A DNA stretch of 64,000 bases from Clostridiales bacterium (GTDB taxonomy: Bacteria > Bacillota > Clostridia > Lachnospirales > Lachnospiraceae): contig JAHZAR010000004.1 of the NCBI GenBank assembly GCA_019423835.1, positions 1 through 64,000 on the forward strand, read 5' to 3'. A model generated the notes under the pieces. It was not told where the DNA came from, made no database searches, and worked only from the letters and a program-made list of their open reading frames with translations. The position numbers and the translations under genes are program-made. Positions 16,201-24,127 of the stretch are shown here, piece by piece; the first letter of the stretch is position 1; each line of letters begins with the position of its first letter.

Positions 16201-16260
16201 GCGATAAAATAAGTGTGCACAAACATAAAAGAATTTCAAAGTCTTTTTTGTGCATATCGC
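16201..16260. other. Extended imperfect hairpin downstream of ftsH
   Basis: Nested pairs GCGATA/TATCGC, TGCACAAA/TTTGTGCA and AAAGA/TCTTT make a long AT-rich hairpin with a 9-nt loop. Two TATAAT sequences lie at about 16157-16195. The structure may terminate ftsH or belong to a small RNA. No gene is visible between 15870 and 16339. Confidence 0.45.
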
Positions 16261-16339
16261 GAACCGCCGCTGAAATCCCGCAAAACATCCGCCGCCATTT
16301 CGCACAAACGATCAGAAGGTTCCCCGGAATGCTCTGTTT

Positions 16340-18187
16340 TCAGGCATTCTCAACCGTTTTTTCACCGTCCTCCACGGTTTCCTCAAACAGCTCCTCAAAC
16401 TCGGCCTGACCAATTTTTTCCTTTTCAAGAAGCAGCCTGCTGCACCGGTGCAGAACCTCCTCATGCTGCATGATAATCTCCTTTGCCTTCTTATAGCACT
16501 CGTCGATTATACGCTTGATCTCCTCGTCAATCTTTGTGGCGACCTCCTCGCCGTAGCTTCTGGCATGGGCCAGATCCCGGCCGATAAATACCTCGCTGCT
16601 CTCACTTCCGTAGTTGATCATACCAATCCGGTCGGACATTCCGTACTCCGTCACCATGGCTCTGGCTATGGCTGTGGCCTGGCGGATATCCTGAGAAGCC
16701 CCGGCCGTGATGTCGTCAAATATCAGCTCCTCGGCAATTCTTCCCCCCAGGGATACCATAATCTGCTGGAGCATCCGGCCCCTTGTAATATACTGTTCAT
16801 CCTTCTCCGGCAGAGGCATGGTGTAGCCTCCGGCTCCCGTACCCGTGGGAATAATGGAGACGGTGTGCACCGGCCCGACATCCGGCAGCACATGGAACAG
16901 AATTGCGTGGCCTGTCTCATGATAGGCCGTGATCTTCCTGTCCTTTTCCGACATAATCCGGCTCTTTTTCTCTGTTCCGATTCCCACCTTGATGAAGGCT
17001 CTGTCAATATCTTCCTGAATAAGATATTTCCGGTTCTCCTTTGCCGCATTGATCGCCGCCTCGTTCATCAGATTCTCCAGGTCAGCACCTGTAAAGCCCG
17101 CTGTAGTCTGAGCCACCCGGTGCAGATCCACGTCATCTCCGAGGGGCTTTGACCTGGTGTGGACTGCAAGAATCTCCTCGCGGCCTCTGACATCCGGCCT
17201 TCCCACTACCACCTTTCTGTCAAAGCGGCCCGGCCTCAGAATAGCCGGATCGAGGATATCCACCCGGTTCGTTGCGGCCATCACAATGATTCCCTCGTTC
17301 ACTCCGAAACCGTCCATCTCCACCAGGAGCTGGTTCAGGGTCTGCTCTCTCTCATCGTGGCCGCCGCCCATACCAGTTCCTCTCTGGCGGGCAACTGCAT
17401 CGATCTCATCAATAAATACAATACACGGAGCATTCTTCTTCGCATCCTCAAACAGATCGCGGACACGGGAGGCTCCGACTCCCACGAACATCTCCACAAA
17501 GTCTGAACCGGAGATGGAAAAGAAGGGAACTCCGGCTTCCCCGGCAATGGCCTTGGCTAAAAGGGTCTTTCCCGTTCCGGGAGGGCCGACTAGAAGCACT
17601 CCCTTGGGGATCCGGGCGCCGACGCCTGTATATTTCTGGGGATTCTTCAGGAAATCCACTATCTCCTCGAGCTCCTCCTTCTCCTCATTCAGTCCTGCCA
17701 CATTTGTGAAATTCACCTTGCTGTCGTGAGTCATCCTGGCTCTGCTTCTTCCGAAATTCATCATCTTGGCATTGCTTCCGCCTGCATTTCTGGCATTCAT
17801 AAACATAAAAAATGCCACCAGGATAACGGCGGAGAGAACAACCGGCAGAATAATATTCAGCATGTAGTTTTCTCTCGGAATGTCATTTACCTCATAGGGA
17901 ACCCCTTCCTCCTGAAAATCTGAAGCAAACCGGCTCACACTCAGGACGTTTACCTCCTCCTGATCACCGGATTTCATCCAGAGCTTGAGCCGGCCCGTAT
18001 CATTGTCGGCATTGGGCAGAATCACTGCTCTCTCGATACTTCCATTTTCAAGTGCCACCAGCACATCCTGCTCTGTCATGGCCTCATTTCCCAGAAGACT
18101 GTTCGGTGTCTTCATCCAGACAATGCCAAGCAGAAAAAATGCCAGTAAGAGGAGGAGAAATCCTCCAAATGGCTGTCGCTGTTTCAA
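16340..18187 (-). CDS. ftsH: ATP-dependent zinc metalloprotease FtsH
   Basis: A 615-residue membrane-anchored AAA+ protease that degrades misassembled membrane proteins and regulators. Two N-terminal helices (about 8-26 and 105-127) flank an extracytoplasmic domain. The AAA module has Walker A GPPGTGKT (about 203-210), Walker B FIDEID, pore motif FVGVGA and the second region of homology ending RPGRFDR. The zinc site is HETGHA, with a downstream acidic ligand region. Translation starts at TTG 18187, which has GGAGG at ideal spacing. It is the last gene of the tilS-hpt-ftsH cluster, 12 bp after hpt. Confidence 0.97.
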   Translation of the reverse strand: MKQRQPFGGFLLLLLAFFLLGIVWMKTPNSLLGNEAMTEQDVLVALENGSIERAVILPNADNDTGRLKLWMKSGDQEEVNVLSVSRFASDFQEEGVPYEVNDIPRENYMLNIILPVVLSAVILVAFFMFMNARNAGGSNAKMMNFGRSRARMTHDSKVNFTNVAGLNEEKEELEEIVDFLKNPQKYTGVGARIPKGVLLVGPPGTGKTLLAKAIAGEAGVPFFSISGSDFVEMFVGVGASRVRDLFEDAKKNAPCIVFIDEIDAVARQRGTGMGGGHDEREQTLNQLLVEMDGFGVNEGIIVMAATNRVDILDPAILRPGRFDRKVVVGRPDVRGREEILAVHTRSKPLGDDVDLHRVAQTTAGFTGADLENLMNEAAINAAKENRKYLIQEDIDRAFIKVGIGTEKKSRIMSEKDRKITAYHETGHAILFHVLPDVGPVHTVSIIPTGTGAGGYTMPLPEKDEQYITRGRMLQQIMVSLGGRIAEELIFDDITAGASQDIRQATAIARAMVTEYGMSDRIGMINYGSESSEVFIGRDLAHARSYGEEVATKIDEEIKRIIDECYKKAKEIIMQHEEVLHRCSRLLLEKEKIGQAEFEELFEETVEDGEKTVENA

Positions 18188-18199
18188 CGGTCTTCCTCC

Positions 18200-18724
18200 T
18201 TATACTTCCACCACACCGATGTACGGCAGATTTCTATATTTCTGATCATAGTCCAGCCCGTAGCCCACAACGAACTCGTCCGGAATCGTAAAACAGGTGT
18301 ATTTTACCTGAACCTGCTTCTTCACGCGCCTCTCCGGCTTGTCAAGCAGCGTACACAGCTCGATGCTCTTCGGATTTCTCTGCTTTAACACCTCGATCAG
18401 ATAAGCCAGTGTGCGGCCAGAATCAATGATGTCCTCCACAATGATTACATCCTTGCCCTCCAGAGGCTCGTCCAGATCCTTGACAATCTTCACGATTCCG
18501 CTGGATTCTGTGCCGGATCCATAGCTGGAAACCGACATAAAATCCAGAGACACCTCCAGGTCAAGACGCTTTGCCAGCTCACAGGTGAAGAACACGCCCC
18601 CCTTCAGAATACAGATCAGGTGGACCGGACGTCCCTTATAGTCCCCGCTGATCTGGGCAGCCACTTCGCTGATCCTTTTATTTACCTCTTCTTCTGTCAA
18701 TAAAACTCGGATTTTGTCAGACAC
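18200..18724 (-). CDS. hpt: Hypoxanthine phosphoribosyltransferase
   Basis: A 174-residue purine salvage enzyme that makes IMP/GMP from hypoxanthine/guanine and PRPP. The PRPP-binding motif VIIVEDIIDSGRTL (about 93-106) and the FMSVSSYG flexible-loop region are intact. An ATG lies 15 bp further upstream, but the GTG at 18724 has GGAGG at 7-bp spacing, and that GGAGG is made from the ATG-GAG-GTA codons themselves. I therefore prefer GTG. It overlaps the end of tilS by 8 bp, implying translational coupling in the conserved tilS-hpt-ftsH operon. Confidence 0.94.
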   Translation of the reverse strand: MSDKIRVLLTEEEVNKRISEVAAQISGDYKGRPVHLICILKGGVFFTCELAKRLDLEVSLDFMSVSSYGSGTESSGIVKIVKDLDEPLEGKDVIIVEDIIDSGRTLAYLIEVLKQRNPKSIELCTLLDKPERRVKKQVQVKYTCFTIPDEFVVGYGLDYDQKYRNLPYIGVVEV

Positions 18725-20117
18725 GGTTTGTACCTCCATCTAATTGTACTTTTAAGATTCTCTCAGTCTGTTCCGTTACCTTATAGTATTCGCTGATTCT
18801 TCCCCCGATCATCCACAGAACATGGCTTCCCTCAGCCAGCAGAGGAATGCTTCCCCTCCTCTCCCGCGGAATTTTTTCATCGATAAACAAGGATTTCAGA
18901 CTCTTTCGTCCCCCTCCCTTCAGGGTAATATAATCCCCTGGAAGGCGGTACCTGACAGATAACGTATCTTTTATTTTATCATAGTCAAACCATTTCGTAT
19001 ACCTGTTTTTGGGAATTTCAGCCTGATTTTCCCGGGGGATTACTTCCATTGAAAGGCGTGGAAGGCCGGCTGCCTCTGCTGCCCCTTCTCCTTTTTTCAG
19101 AACCAGGCTTCCATAGACCCGCTCTGCCCTCACGCCCCCCGGCAGATCCACCCCTGCCCCCGTTCTCCCGTCCAGCAGAGCTAAAACAGATTCAATATGG
19201 CCGGAATCAATATTTCTGAGAGGCCATTTCAGCTCTGAAAACGCTTCCCGGATTACATATCCCTGTTCAATATGCGCCAGACTCCCGAGGGCTGAAACAG
19301 GCAGAGCCAGCAGATTCTCCTCCTGTCCGGGAGCCGGCTGAACTCCCTCCTTTTTCAGAAACACCTCTGCCCTCTCCCGGAAAAACTGATCTGCTTCCCC
19401 TATCATCTCCCCGGCCTTTAAAATATGCTCCACGGCACCCCGGTTGATCTCCTGAACCGCCATGGGAAGAATCTGATTTCTCAGCCGGTTTCTCGTGTAA
19501 TCATTCAGAAGGTTCGTGGAATCCGTCACATAGGAAAGACCCTTTTCTTTCAGATATTCCAGAATCTCCTGTCTGGAAACACATAAAAGGGGCCGGATGA
19601 CCCGTCCCCGCACCGGCGCAATTCCGGCAAGCCCCCTGAGGCCGCTTCCGCGAAACAGATGATAGAGGATAGTTTCCGCGCTGTCATCCCCATGGTGGGC
19701 AACTGCTATACGCACAGGAAGTGCCGCTCCCTCCTCTTCCAGTTCCTCCGCTTCCCACCTCACCGCCTCCTGCTCAAAGGCCTCATACCTGAGAAGCCGG
19801 CCCGCTTCCTCCTGGGAAATCCGGTGCTTTGCCGCCTCCTGACGCACATTCTCCTTTCTTAAAAGAAACGGAACTTCCATAGCCCTGCACAGCTCTCCGG
19901 CAAAACCGGCGTCTCTGTCCGCCTCCTGTCCTCTCAGTCCATGATGGACGTGCACGGCTCTCAGCCGTATGGAAAGCCCGGTTCTCATATCTGCAAGAAG
20001 GCTCAGAAGACAGACAGAGTCTGCACCTCCGGAAAGGCCCACCAGCACCCTCTGCCCGGCTTTCAGCATTCCGTTTTTTTCCATGTACCTGAGAACCTTT
20101 TCTCTCATTCTATCCAT
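18717..20117 (-). CDS. tilS: tRNA(Ile)-lysidine synthase TilS
   Basis: About 466 residues. The enzyme ligates lysine to cytidine 34 of tRNA-Ile(CAU), changing both its codon and amino acid identity. The N-terminal PP-loop is VLVGLSGGADSVCLL, followed by HVHHGLRG and HHGDDSAETILYHLFRGSGLRGLAG, both typical. The C-terminal substrate-binding domain includes YRLPGDYITLKGGGRKSLKSLFIDEKIPRERR. The exact start is uncertain among several ATGs; 20117 (MDRMREKVLRYMEKN) fits the family. It overlaps hpt at its 3' end and starts 57 bp after the spoIIE stop. Confidence 0.94.
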   Translation of the reverse strand: MDRMREKVLRYMEKNGMLKAGQRVLVGLSGGADSVCLLSLLADMRTGLSIRLRAVHVHHGLRGQEADRDAGFAGELCRAMEVPFLLRKENVRQEAAKHRISQEEAGRLLRYEAFEQEAVRWEAEELEEEGAALPVRIAVAHHGDDSAETILYHLFRGSGLRGLAGIAPVRGRVIRPLLCVSRQEILEYLKEKGLSYVTDSTNLLNDYTRNRLRNQILPMAVQEINRGAVEHILKAGEMIGEADQFFRERAEVFLKKEGVQPAPGQEENLLALPVSALGSLAHIEQGYVIREAFSELKWPLRNIDSGHIESVLALLDGRTGAGVDLPGGVRAERVYGSLVLKKGEGAAEAAGLPRLSMEVIPRENQAEIPKNRYTKWFDYDKIKDTLSVRYRLPGDYITLKGGGRKSLKSLFIDEKIPRERRGSIPLLAEGSHVLWMIGGRISEYYKVTEQTERILKVQLDGGTNRV

Positions 20118-20174
20118 CCTCTCTCCTCTTTCGTTCTGTCTCCTGCCCCTCATGCTTCCGTCTGCTGTCCGTAT

Positions 20175-21584
20175 CTACTTTCCAAACACCCCGCCCACCA
20201 GCACTGTCATGTCATCTGCAGGGGCAGGGCAGAAGGACAGGGCAAACTGCAGAATTTCGTCTGCCATATCCTGGGGATTCTGAACATCCAGCCCGTTTAA
20301 GAATTCACAGAAGGTCTGCTCCTTATCCTCCCCCGGCAGGGCCTCAAGAATTCCGTCGCTGACCATGATAATCCTGTCATTATCCCACAGCTTCCTCGAC
20401 AGGAGAGTCGGCTCCACCGTATTCATGATTCCCATGGGGACATTTCCTGACTCCAGAAGCTCCACTCCCTCCCGGCCCATAATGAAGGTGCCCACTGCTC
20501 CCAGCTTCATGCTCTCCAGAACTCCTGTGCACAGATCGATGCAGCACAGGTCAAGCGTTGCGGGATTCTGCTCCATCCCTGCCAGCAGAAGCACAGTATT
20601 CACCAGTTTCAGAGCTGCCCTGGCAGAAAAGCCTGTTTCCAGGAGCTGCTCCGTCAGCTCTATGACGCGGCTGCTGTCAGCCGAGGCTGCCGGCCCGCTC
20701 CCCATTCCGTCCGACAGGCTCATAATGACCTGATGAGGCAGGTTTTCATTAAAGGTGAAGCTGTCGCCGGAGATCAGTTCCCCATTTCTCACAGCTCTGG
20801 CGACCCCGTGGATCATCTGGTATTTTCCCTCCTCCACAAAACGGAAGGTGCCTGTCCTCTTTGTGATAATGCTCTTGCTGTCCCTTGCGATGCCGAATCT
20901 TCGTCCTCCCACGGCGCGGGTCAGAATGTCCGAGGCATCTCTGGAGGTCACACACCGGCCGCCCAGAGTTCTCACAGTCAGATACGCCTCCCTCTGCTCA
21001 TTCTCATATTCCAGTATGAGCATATTCTCCACCTTCATATGATGGCGCCTGAACAGATACCGCACACTGTCCTCATAGTTGCCTGTGATGTCCGCCGCCT
21101 GCTCCATCTGGCCGGAAAACTCCTCGAGAATGGCCGCCATCTCACGAAACTGCACAATTACTGCATCTCTGCTCTCCAGAAAACGGCTTTTCCAGGTGAG
21201 ATTCATGGTGGCCCGTCCCAGATTCCTGTTGAGCTGGCTTAAATACTCTTCCCTTCTGCGGCAGGTTTCATTGAACAGCCTGGGCATGTCCTCCTCATCC
21301 ACCTTTCCCTTCTGCTCAAATGCCCTCAGAAGATAATACAGATAATAGCTGTCCTCCTTCTGCCCTGTCTCATACAGATTGCATTTGCTGCAGTCACCGC
21401 ACACCATGGCTCCCGCCGTCTGCATGGCCGCAAGGCCGTCCTCAAAGCTGAGCTGACGCTTTGATCCCACCTCGTCCGTAAAAGCTCTGGCAAGGCCGCT
21501 CAGAGAACAAGCCATCTCTCTGAGCCGCTTCGCCGTGTAGACATTCACATCAGCCATATCTCTATGTAATTTCTTTCCAAGCAT
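20175..21584 (-). CDS. spoIIE: SpoIIE-family PP2C phosphatase lacking the membrane domain
   Basis: 469 residues. In Bacillus, SpoIIE is a polytopic protein of about 820 residues that dephosphorylates SpoIIAA to activate sigma-F in the forespore. Here the C-terminal PP2C domain is recognisable (MSLSDGMGSGPAASADS near residue 290, LGAVGTFIMGREG, IIMVSDGILEALPG, ADDMTVLVGGVF). The N-terminal about 270 residues contain a cysteine cluster (CGDCSKCNLY) but no run of hydrophobic helices. GGAGGGG precedes the ATG at 21584, so the short N-terminus is not a mis-called start. Position between divIC/ftsB and tilS matches the Bacillus spoIIE locus. Its own promoter lies at 21615-21647. Confidence 0.88.
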   Translation of the reverse strand: MLGKKLHRDMADVNVYTAKRLREMACSLSGLARAFTDEVGSKRQLSFEDGLAAMQTAGAMVCGDCSKCNLYETGQKEDSYYLYYLLRAFEQKGKVDEEDMPRLFNETCRRREEYLSQLNRNLGRATMNLTWKSRFLESRDAVIVQFREMAAILEEFSGQMEQAADITGNYEDSVRYLFRRHHMKVENMLILEYENEQREAYLTVRTLGGRCVTSRDASDILTRAVGGRRFGIARDSKSIITKRTGTFRFVEEGKYQMIHGVARAVRNGELISGDSFTFNENLPHQVIMSLSDGMGSGPAASADSSRVIELTEQLLETGFSARAALKLVNTVLLLAGMEQNPATLDLCCIDLCTGVLESMKLGAVGTFIMGREGVELLESGNVPMGIMNTVEPTLLSRKLWDNDRIIMVSDGILEALPGEDKEQTFCEFLNGLDVQNPQDMADEILQFALSFCPAPADDMTVLVGGVFGK

Positions 21585-21614
21585 AAAAATCCCCTCCTGA
21601 CCTGCGTGAACCCT

Positions 21615-21647
21615 ATTATATACAGGCCGGAGGGAAATATTTGTCAA
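21615..21647 (-). promoter_or_regulatory. spoIIE promoter with 21-bp spacer (Spo0A-type)
   Basis: Minus strand: perfect TTGACA (21642-21647) and perfect TATAAT (21615-21620) separated by 21 bp instead of 17. In Bacillus the Spo0A-activated sigma-A promoters of spoIIE and spoIIG have such over-long spacers. TTTGACA overlapping the -35 differs by one base from a 0A box (TTCGACA). A TATATA at 19-bp spacing is an alternative -10. Confidence 0.6.
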
Positions 21648-21669
21648 ATCTGCGGCGCCTTTTGAAAAA

Positions 21670-21693
21670 CTTTATGACAGGATTCTCTCCTGT
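21670..21693 (-). terminator. Weak terminator after ftsB/divIC
   Basis: A 6-bp hairpin ACAGGA/TCCTGT with a 5-nt loop, followed after 7 bases by a short U-run on the minus strand. It is marginal, but lies between ftsB and the spoIIE promoter. Confidence 0.35.
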
Positions 21694-21725
21694 TCTGCCC
21701 GGAATGCGCAATTTCTGCAATCCTC

Positions 21726-22046
21726 TTACTTTTCCGGCTTCAACAGAATCTCGTCCTTATTGACCAGCCCCAGCTTTTCCTTCGCAACTTTTTCAATGTA
21801 TTCTTTTGTCTGGACGTAAATCCGGTATTCCTCCAGATTCTCCGCCCGTTTTTCCTCTGCAGCCTTCTCCTTTTCCAGCTGCTCCTCCCGGAGGCGGTAC
21901 TGCAGATCCTTTTCCTTCAGTGATATTCCGCTTAAGTGCACTGTGATTGCCAGGCTGAGTACAACCAGCGTGATGCCTGTAAGGGCAAGACGGTTGGCGG
22001 CTCTCTCCTTCTTTCTTTTTCTCGCTGTTCTATTGCTTTTCTTCAC
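21726..22046 (-). CDS. FtsB/DivIC septum formation initiator
   Basis: A 106-residue bitopic division protein, partner of FtsL/DivIB in septal wall synthesis. A basic cytoplasmic N-terminus (KKSNRTARKRKKERAANR) is followed by one membrane helix (about 20-42) and an extracytoplasmic coiled coil (EKDLQYRLREEQLEKEKAAEEKRAENLEEY). The end KEKLGLVNKDEILLKPEK is the family C-terminal motif. It starts at GTG 22046 with GGAGG 8 bp upstream. The place between yabQ and spoIIE corresponds to divIC. Confidence 0.9.
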   Translation of the reverse strand: MKKSNRTARKRKKERAANRLALTGITLVVLSLAITVHLSGISLKEKDLQYRLREEQLEKEKAAEEKRAENLEEYRIYVQTKEYIEKVAKEKLGLVNKDEILLKPEK

Positions 22047-22120
22047 TCAGGCCGCCTCCTTTTACCTGCTCTGCTTTTCTGTGGGGACAATGCCCCTGTA
22101 CTGCTATCCGTTGAATCTTT

Positions 22121-22447
22121 TCACCTTTTTTTCATTCTAAGATATTTCTTCATTTTTTTCAATAGGGCAGACAGAATCCGGCTGAAGGTTTTGTCCCAGA
22201 AAATCATACCGATGAGCACGGAGGCAATGATATAGGTTCTCACCTCTCCTCCGTTTTTTACGCTGAGCAGTGCAAAACAGGAGATGCCGGAACACAGCCA
22301 GTAGACAACATCTTCAAGGCCTGTCCACAGCGGAGTGTGAGAAACGAAGAATCGAAACATGCGCAGGACATCGTAGGCCGCCATCAAAAGAATTCCCAGA
22401 ACCAGTCCGGCCGCCGCCAGAGAAAGCTCCGTATACATTGTATCCAT
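22121..22447 (-). CDS. yabQ: Spore cortex biosynthesis protein YabQ
   Basis: A 108-residue membrane protein of the YabQ family, required for spore cortex formation in Bacillus and located in the outer forespore membrane. Three hydrophobic helices are visible (about 8-30, 42-62, 70-88) with a basic tail (LLKKMKKYLRMKKR). YDVLRMFRFF after helix 1 and EDVVYWL at helix 2 are family-typical. The ATG at 22447 (MDTMYTELSL) with GGGCGG upstream is preferred over 29 extra residues. It follows yabP by 10 bp in a sporulation mini-operon. Confidence 0.85.
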   Translation of the reverse strand: MDTMYTELSLAAAGLVLGILLMAAYDVLRMFRFFVSHTPLWTGLEDVVYWLCSGISCFALLSVKNGGEVRTYIIASVLIGMIFWDKTFSRILSALLKKMKKYLRMKKR

Positions 22448-22457
22448 AAGGCCGCCC

Positions 22458-22742
22458 CTATTTAAACAGACGGGCAAACAGCGATTCTCCCTGCTTGCGG
22501 TAGCTGTCATTTGACGAATAGGTAAGGCTGTCAACCGTCCCCTCTATGTCCACCTCTCCCTTTTCCAGCGTCAGGCGGCTGACATGAAGTCCTTTTCCCT
22601 TGACCGTGAGAAGGCCCATGTCTGTGTCCAGAACAATCTGATTTTCGTCAAAAGCCACTACGTCCTGAATTCCCGTCACGCTGCCTTTGCCCCGGTTCAT
22701 CAGATCCAGCCGGTGGGGACGTCGGTTTATCTTTTCTTCCAT
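22458..22742 (-). CDS. yabP: Sporulation protein YabP
   Basis: A 94-residue YabP/YqfC-family protein needed for spore cortex synthesis together with YabQ. The core is beta-rich: HRLDLMNRGKGSVTGIQDVVAFDENQIVLDTDMG, with GLLTVKGKGLHVSRLTLEKGEVDIEGTVDSLTYS typical of the family. The AGGAGG Shine-Dalgarno (22790-22785) is one arm of a hairpin at 22750-22791, so initiation could be controlled by RNA structure. It lies 62 bp after rqcP. Confidence 0.92.
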   Translation of the reverse strand: MEEKINRRPHRLDLMNRGKGSVTGIQDVVAFDENQIVLDTDMGLLTVKGKGLHVSRLTLEKGEVDIEGTVDSLTYSSNDSYRKQGESLFARLFK

Positions 22743-22749
22743 AACAAAA

Positions 22750-22791
22750 ACCTCCTGACATATTTAACTATTGTTAAATATATTAGGAGGT
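22750..22791 (-). promoter_or_regulatory. Hairpin embracing the yabP Shine-Dalgarno / terminator-like
   Basis: On the minus strand ACCTCCT (22791-22785) pairs with AGGAGGT (22756-22750), and ATATTTAAC (22781-22773) pairs with GTTAAATAT (2268-60 in the same hundred), with a 3x3 internal loop and a 4-nt hairpin loop. The 3' arm AGGAGGT is the yabP ribosome-binding site and is followed by TTTTTGTT. It may therefore terminate the hup-rqcP transcript and also hide the yabP start. Confidence 0.6.
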
Positions 22792-22804
22792 CTGTCTCTT
22801 TATG

Positions 22805-23044
22805 TTATAAATAACGGTAAAGTTCCTTCGCGTCGTCCTTTTTCACGGTCTCGGCCACATCGAGAACTTCCACCTTCACGGATTTCACTCCGAACTGGAT
22901 CTCAATGATATCTCCTGTTTTCACTGCATAGGATGCCCTGACTGCCCTGTCATTGACCAGAACCCGTCCTGCATCACAGGCCTCGTTGGCCACCGTTCTG
23001 CGCTTGATCAGACGCGATACCTTCAAAAATTTATCTAATCTCAT
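22805..23044 (-). CDS. rqcP: S4-domain RNA-binding protein RqcP (YabO)
   Basis: A 79-residue S4-domain protein matching Bacillus YabO/RqcP and Hsp15-like proteins, which bind stalled 50S subunits and promote alanine tailing in ribosome quality control. MRLDKFLKVSRLIKRRTVANEACDAGRVLVND is the full S4 fold signature, followed by VKTGDIIEIQFG. It begins 4 bp after the hup stop codon, so the two are co-translated. The place between hup and yabP is conserved in Clostridia. Confidence 0.93.
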   Translation of the reverse strand: MRLDKFLKVSRLIKRRTVANEACDAGRVLVNDRAVRASYAVKTGDIIEIQFGVKSVKVEVLDVAETVKKDDAKELYRYL

Positions 23045-23048
23045 CTGA

Positions 23049-23324
23049 TTATGCGTTAACCATATCCTTTAATGCTTTTCCAGCCTTGAACTTTGGTGTC
23101 TTGGAAGCTGCGATCGGCATTGTCTCTCCTGTCTTCGGGTTTCTTCCCTCTCTTGCCGCTCTCTCAGAAACTTCAAAGGTTCCAAAACCAACTAACTGAA
23201 TCTTTCCGCCCTTCACTAACTCCTCAGAAACTGCCTCTGTGAAAGCCTTGATTGCCTTCTCTGCGTCCTTCTTGGAAAGCTCTGCCTTCTCAGCTACAGC
23301 TGCGATTAACTCTGTCTTATTCAT
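23049..23324 (-). CDS. hup: HU-family DNA-binding protein
   Basis: A 91-residue HU nucleoid protein that bends DNA as a dimer. [28 protein letters not shown] and [24 protein letters not shown] are the complete consensus, including the DNA-intercalating arm with proline in RNPKTG. AGGAGG precedes the ATG. It has a strong promoter at 23433-23461 and heads the hup-rqcP unit. Confidence 0.98.
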   Translation of the reverse strand: MNKTELIAAVAEKAELSKKDAEKAIKAFTEAVSEELVKGGKIQLVGFGTFEVSERAAREGRNPKTGETMPIAASKTPKFKAGKALKDMVNA

Positions 23325-23432
23325 GATTGATTCCTCCTACATCTTCTTGCGAATGAGTCCTGGCTGCCCTGACGCCCGAAGGCCAAAACAGCAGTATTAC
23401 TCCTGCTAAAACGCTAAACACTTTACCTTACA

Positions 23433-23461
23433 TTTATATACATTTATACCTGCTTTGTCAA
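23433..23461 (-). promoter_or_regulatory. hup promoter
   Basis: Minus strand: perfect TTGACA (23456-23461), 17-bp spacer, TATAAA (23433-23438). It sits directly after the mazG stop codon and gives a leader of about 100 nt. Confidence 0.75.
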
Positions 23462-23467
23462 GGTTTT

Positions 23468-23926
23468 TTATGCTTTTTTAGCTTTTTCAGCGCGCGCTTT
23501 TTCCGCTTTTTCAGCCCTTTTTATCTGCTCCCAGAGACTGCCCTCTTCCTCGCCCGTTTCAGGCACTCTGCCTCCAAAAATTTTCGGGTGCCTGCGGACC
23601 ATTTTTGCGCTGATCCTGTCCACCACCTGTTCAAAGGCAAAGAGATCCTGCTCCTGTGCCATCTGACTGTAAAATATCACCTGAAACAGCAGATCTCCCA
23701 GCTCCTCACAGAGATTGTCCATGTCCTGCCGCTTTACAGCCTGAGCCACCTCCTCCGCCTCCTCTGTCACACAGGGGATCATACTCTCAAAGGTCTGCCT
23801 TCTGTCCCACGGGCAGCCCTCATCTGACCGGAGGATCTTCATAATGTTTCTCAGATCCTCAAGACTGTAAGGAACCTTCCTCTCTTCCGAATATTCTCTC
23901 TTCTTTTCTCTCAGATATTCTTCCAT
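23468..23926 (-). CDS. mazG: MazG-like nucleotide pyrophosphohydrolase
   Basis: A 152-residue single-domain MazG. It hydrolyses nucleoside triphosphates to monophosphates and pyrophosphate, a housekeeping or stress function. LRSDEGCPWDRRQTFESM and the metal-binding EEAEEVAQAV (ExxE) and EELGDLLFQVIFYSQMA (ExxD) motifs are present. The C-terminus is an Ala/Lys/Glu tail (RAEKAEKARAEKAKKA). Bacillus YabN is a methylase-MazG fusion; here only one MazG domain is present. The ATG at 23926 with GGGGAGG is the clear start. It lies between spoVT and hup. Confidence 0.9.
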   Translation of the reverse strand: MEEYLREKKREYSEERKVPYSLEDLRNIMKILRSDEGCPWDRRQTFESMIPCVTEEAEEVAQAVKRQDMDNLCEELGDLLFQVIFYSQMAQEQDLFAFEQVVDRISAKMVRRHPKIFGGRVPETGEEEGSLWEQIKRAEKAEKARAEKAKKA

Positions 23927-24037
23927 AGCCGCCTCCCCTTTCCGCACAGTACCCGTCCTTCGGATGTTTTCTTATCTTTCTTTATGGATTGTAACATATC
24001 CTCTCCCGGAAAGGGAAGAACAAGGTCTTTCCCGCAG

Positions 24038-24103
24038 AGAAAAAAAGGCATCCTTCCCGCATAAGGCTGAACTGCGGCAGCCAGCCTTAGATGGAAGGAC
24101 GCC
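24038..24103 (-). terminator. Terminator after spoVT
   Basis: On the minus strand GGCGTCCTTCC pairs with GGAAGGATGCC (one G-U), enclosing an inner AAGGCT/AGCCTT stem, then TTTTTTTCTC. It separates spoVT from mazG. Confidence 0.8.
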
Positions 24104-24127
24104 TGAGCATCCGCTCCTACGCTCTCT

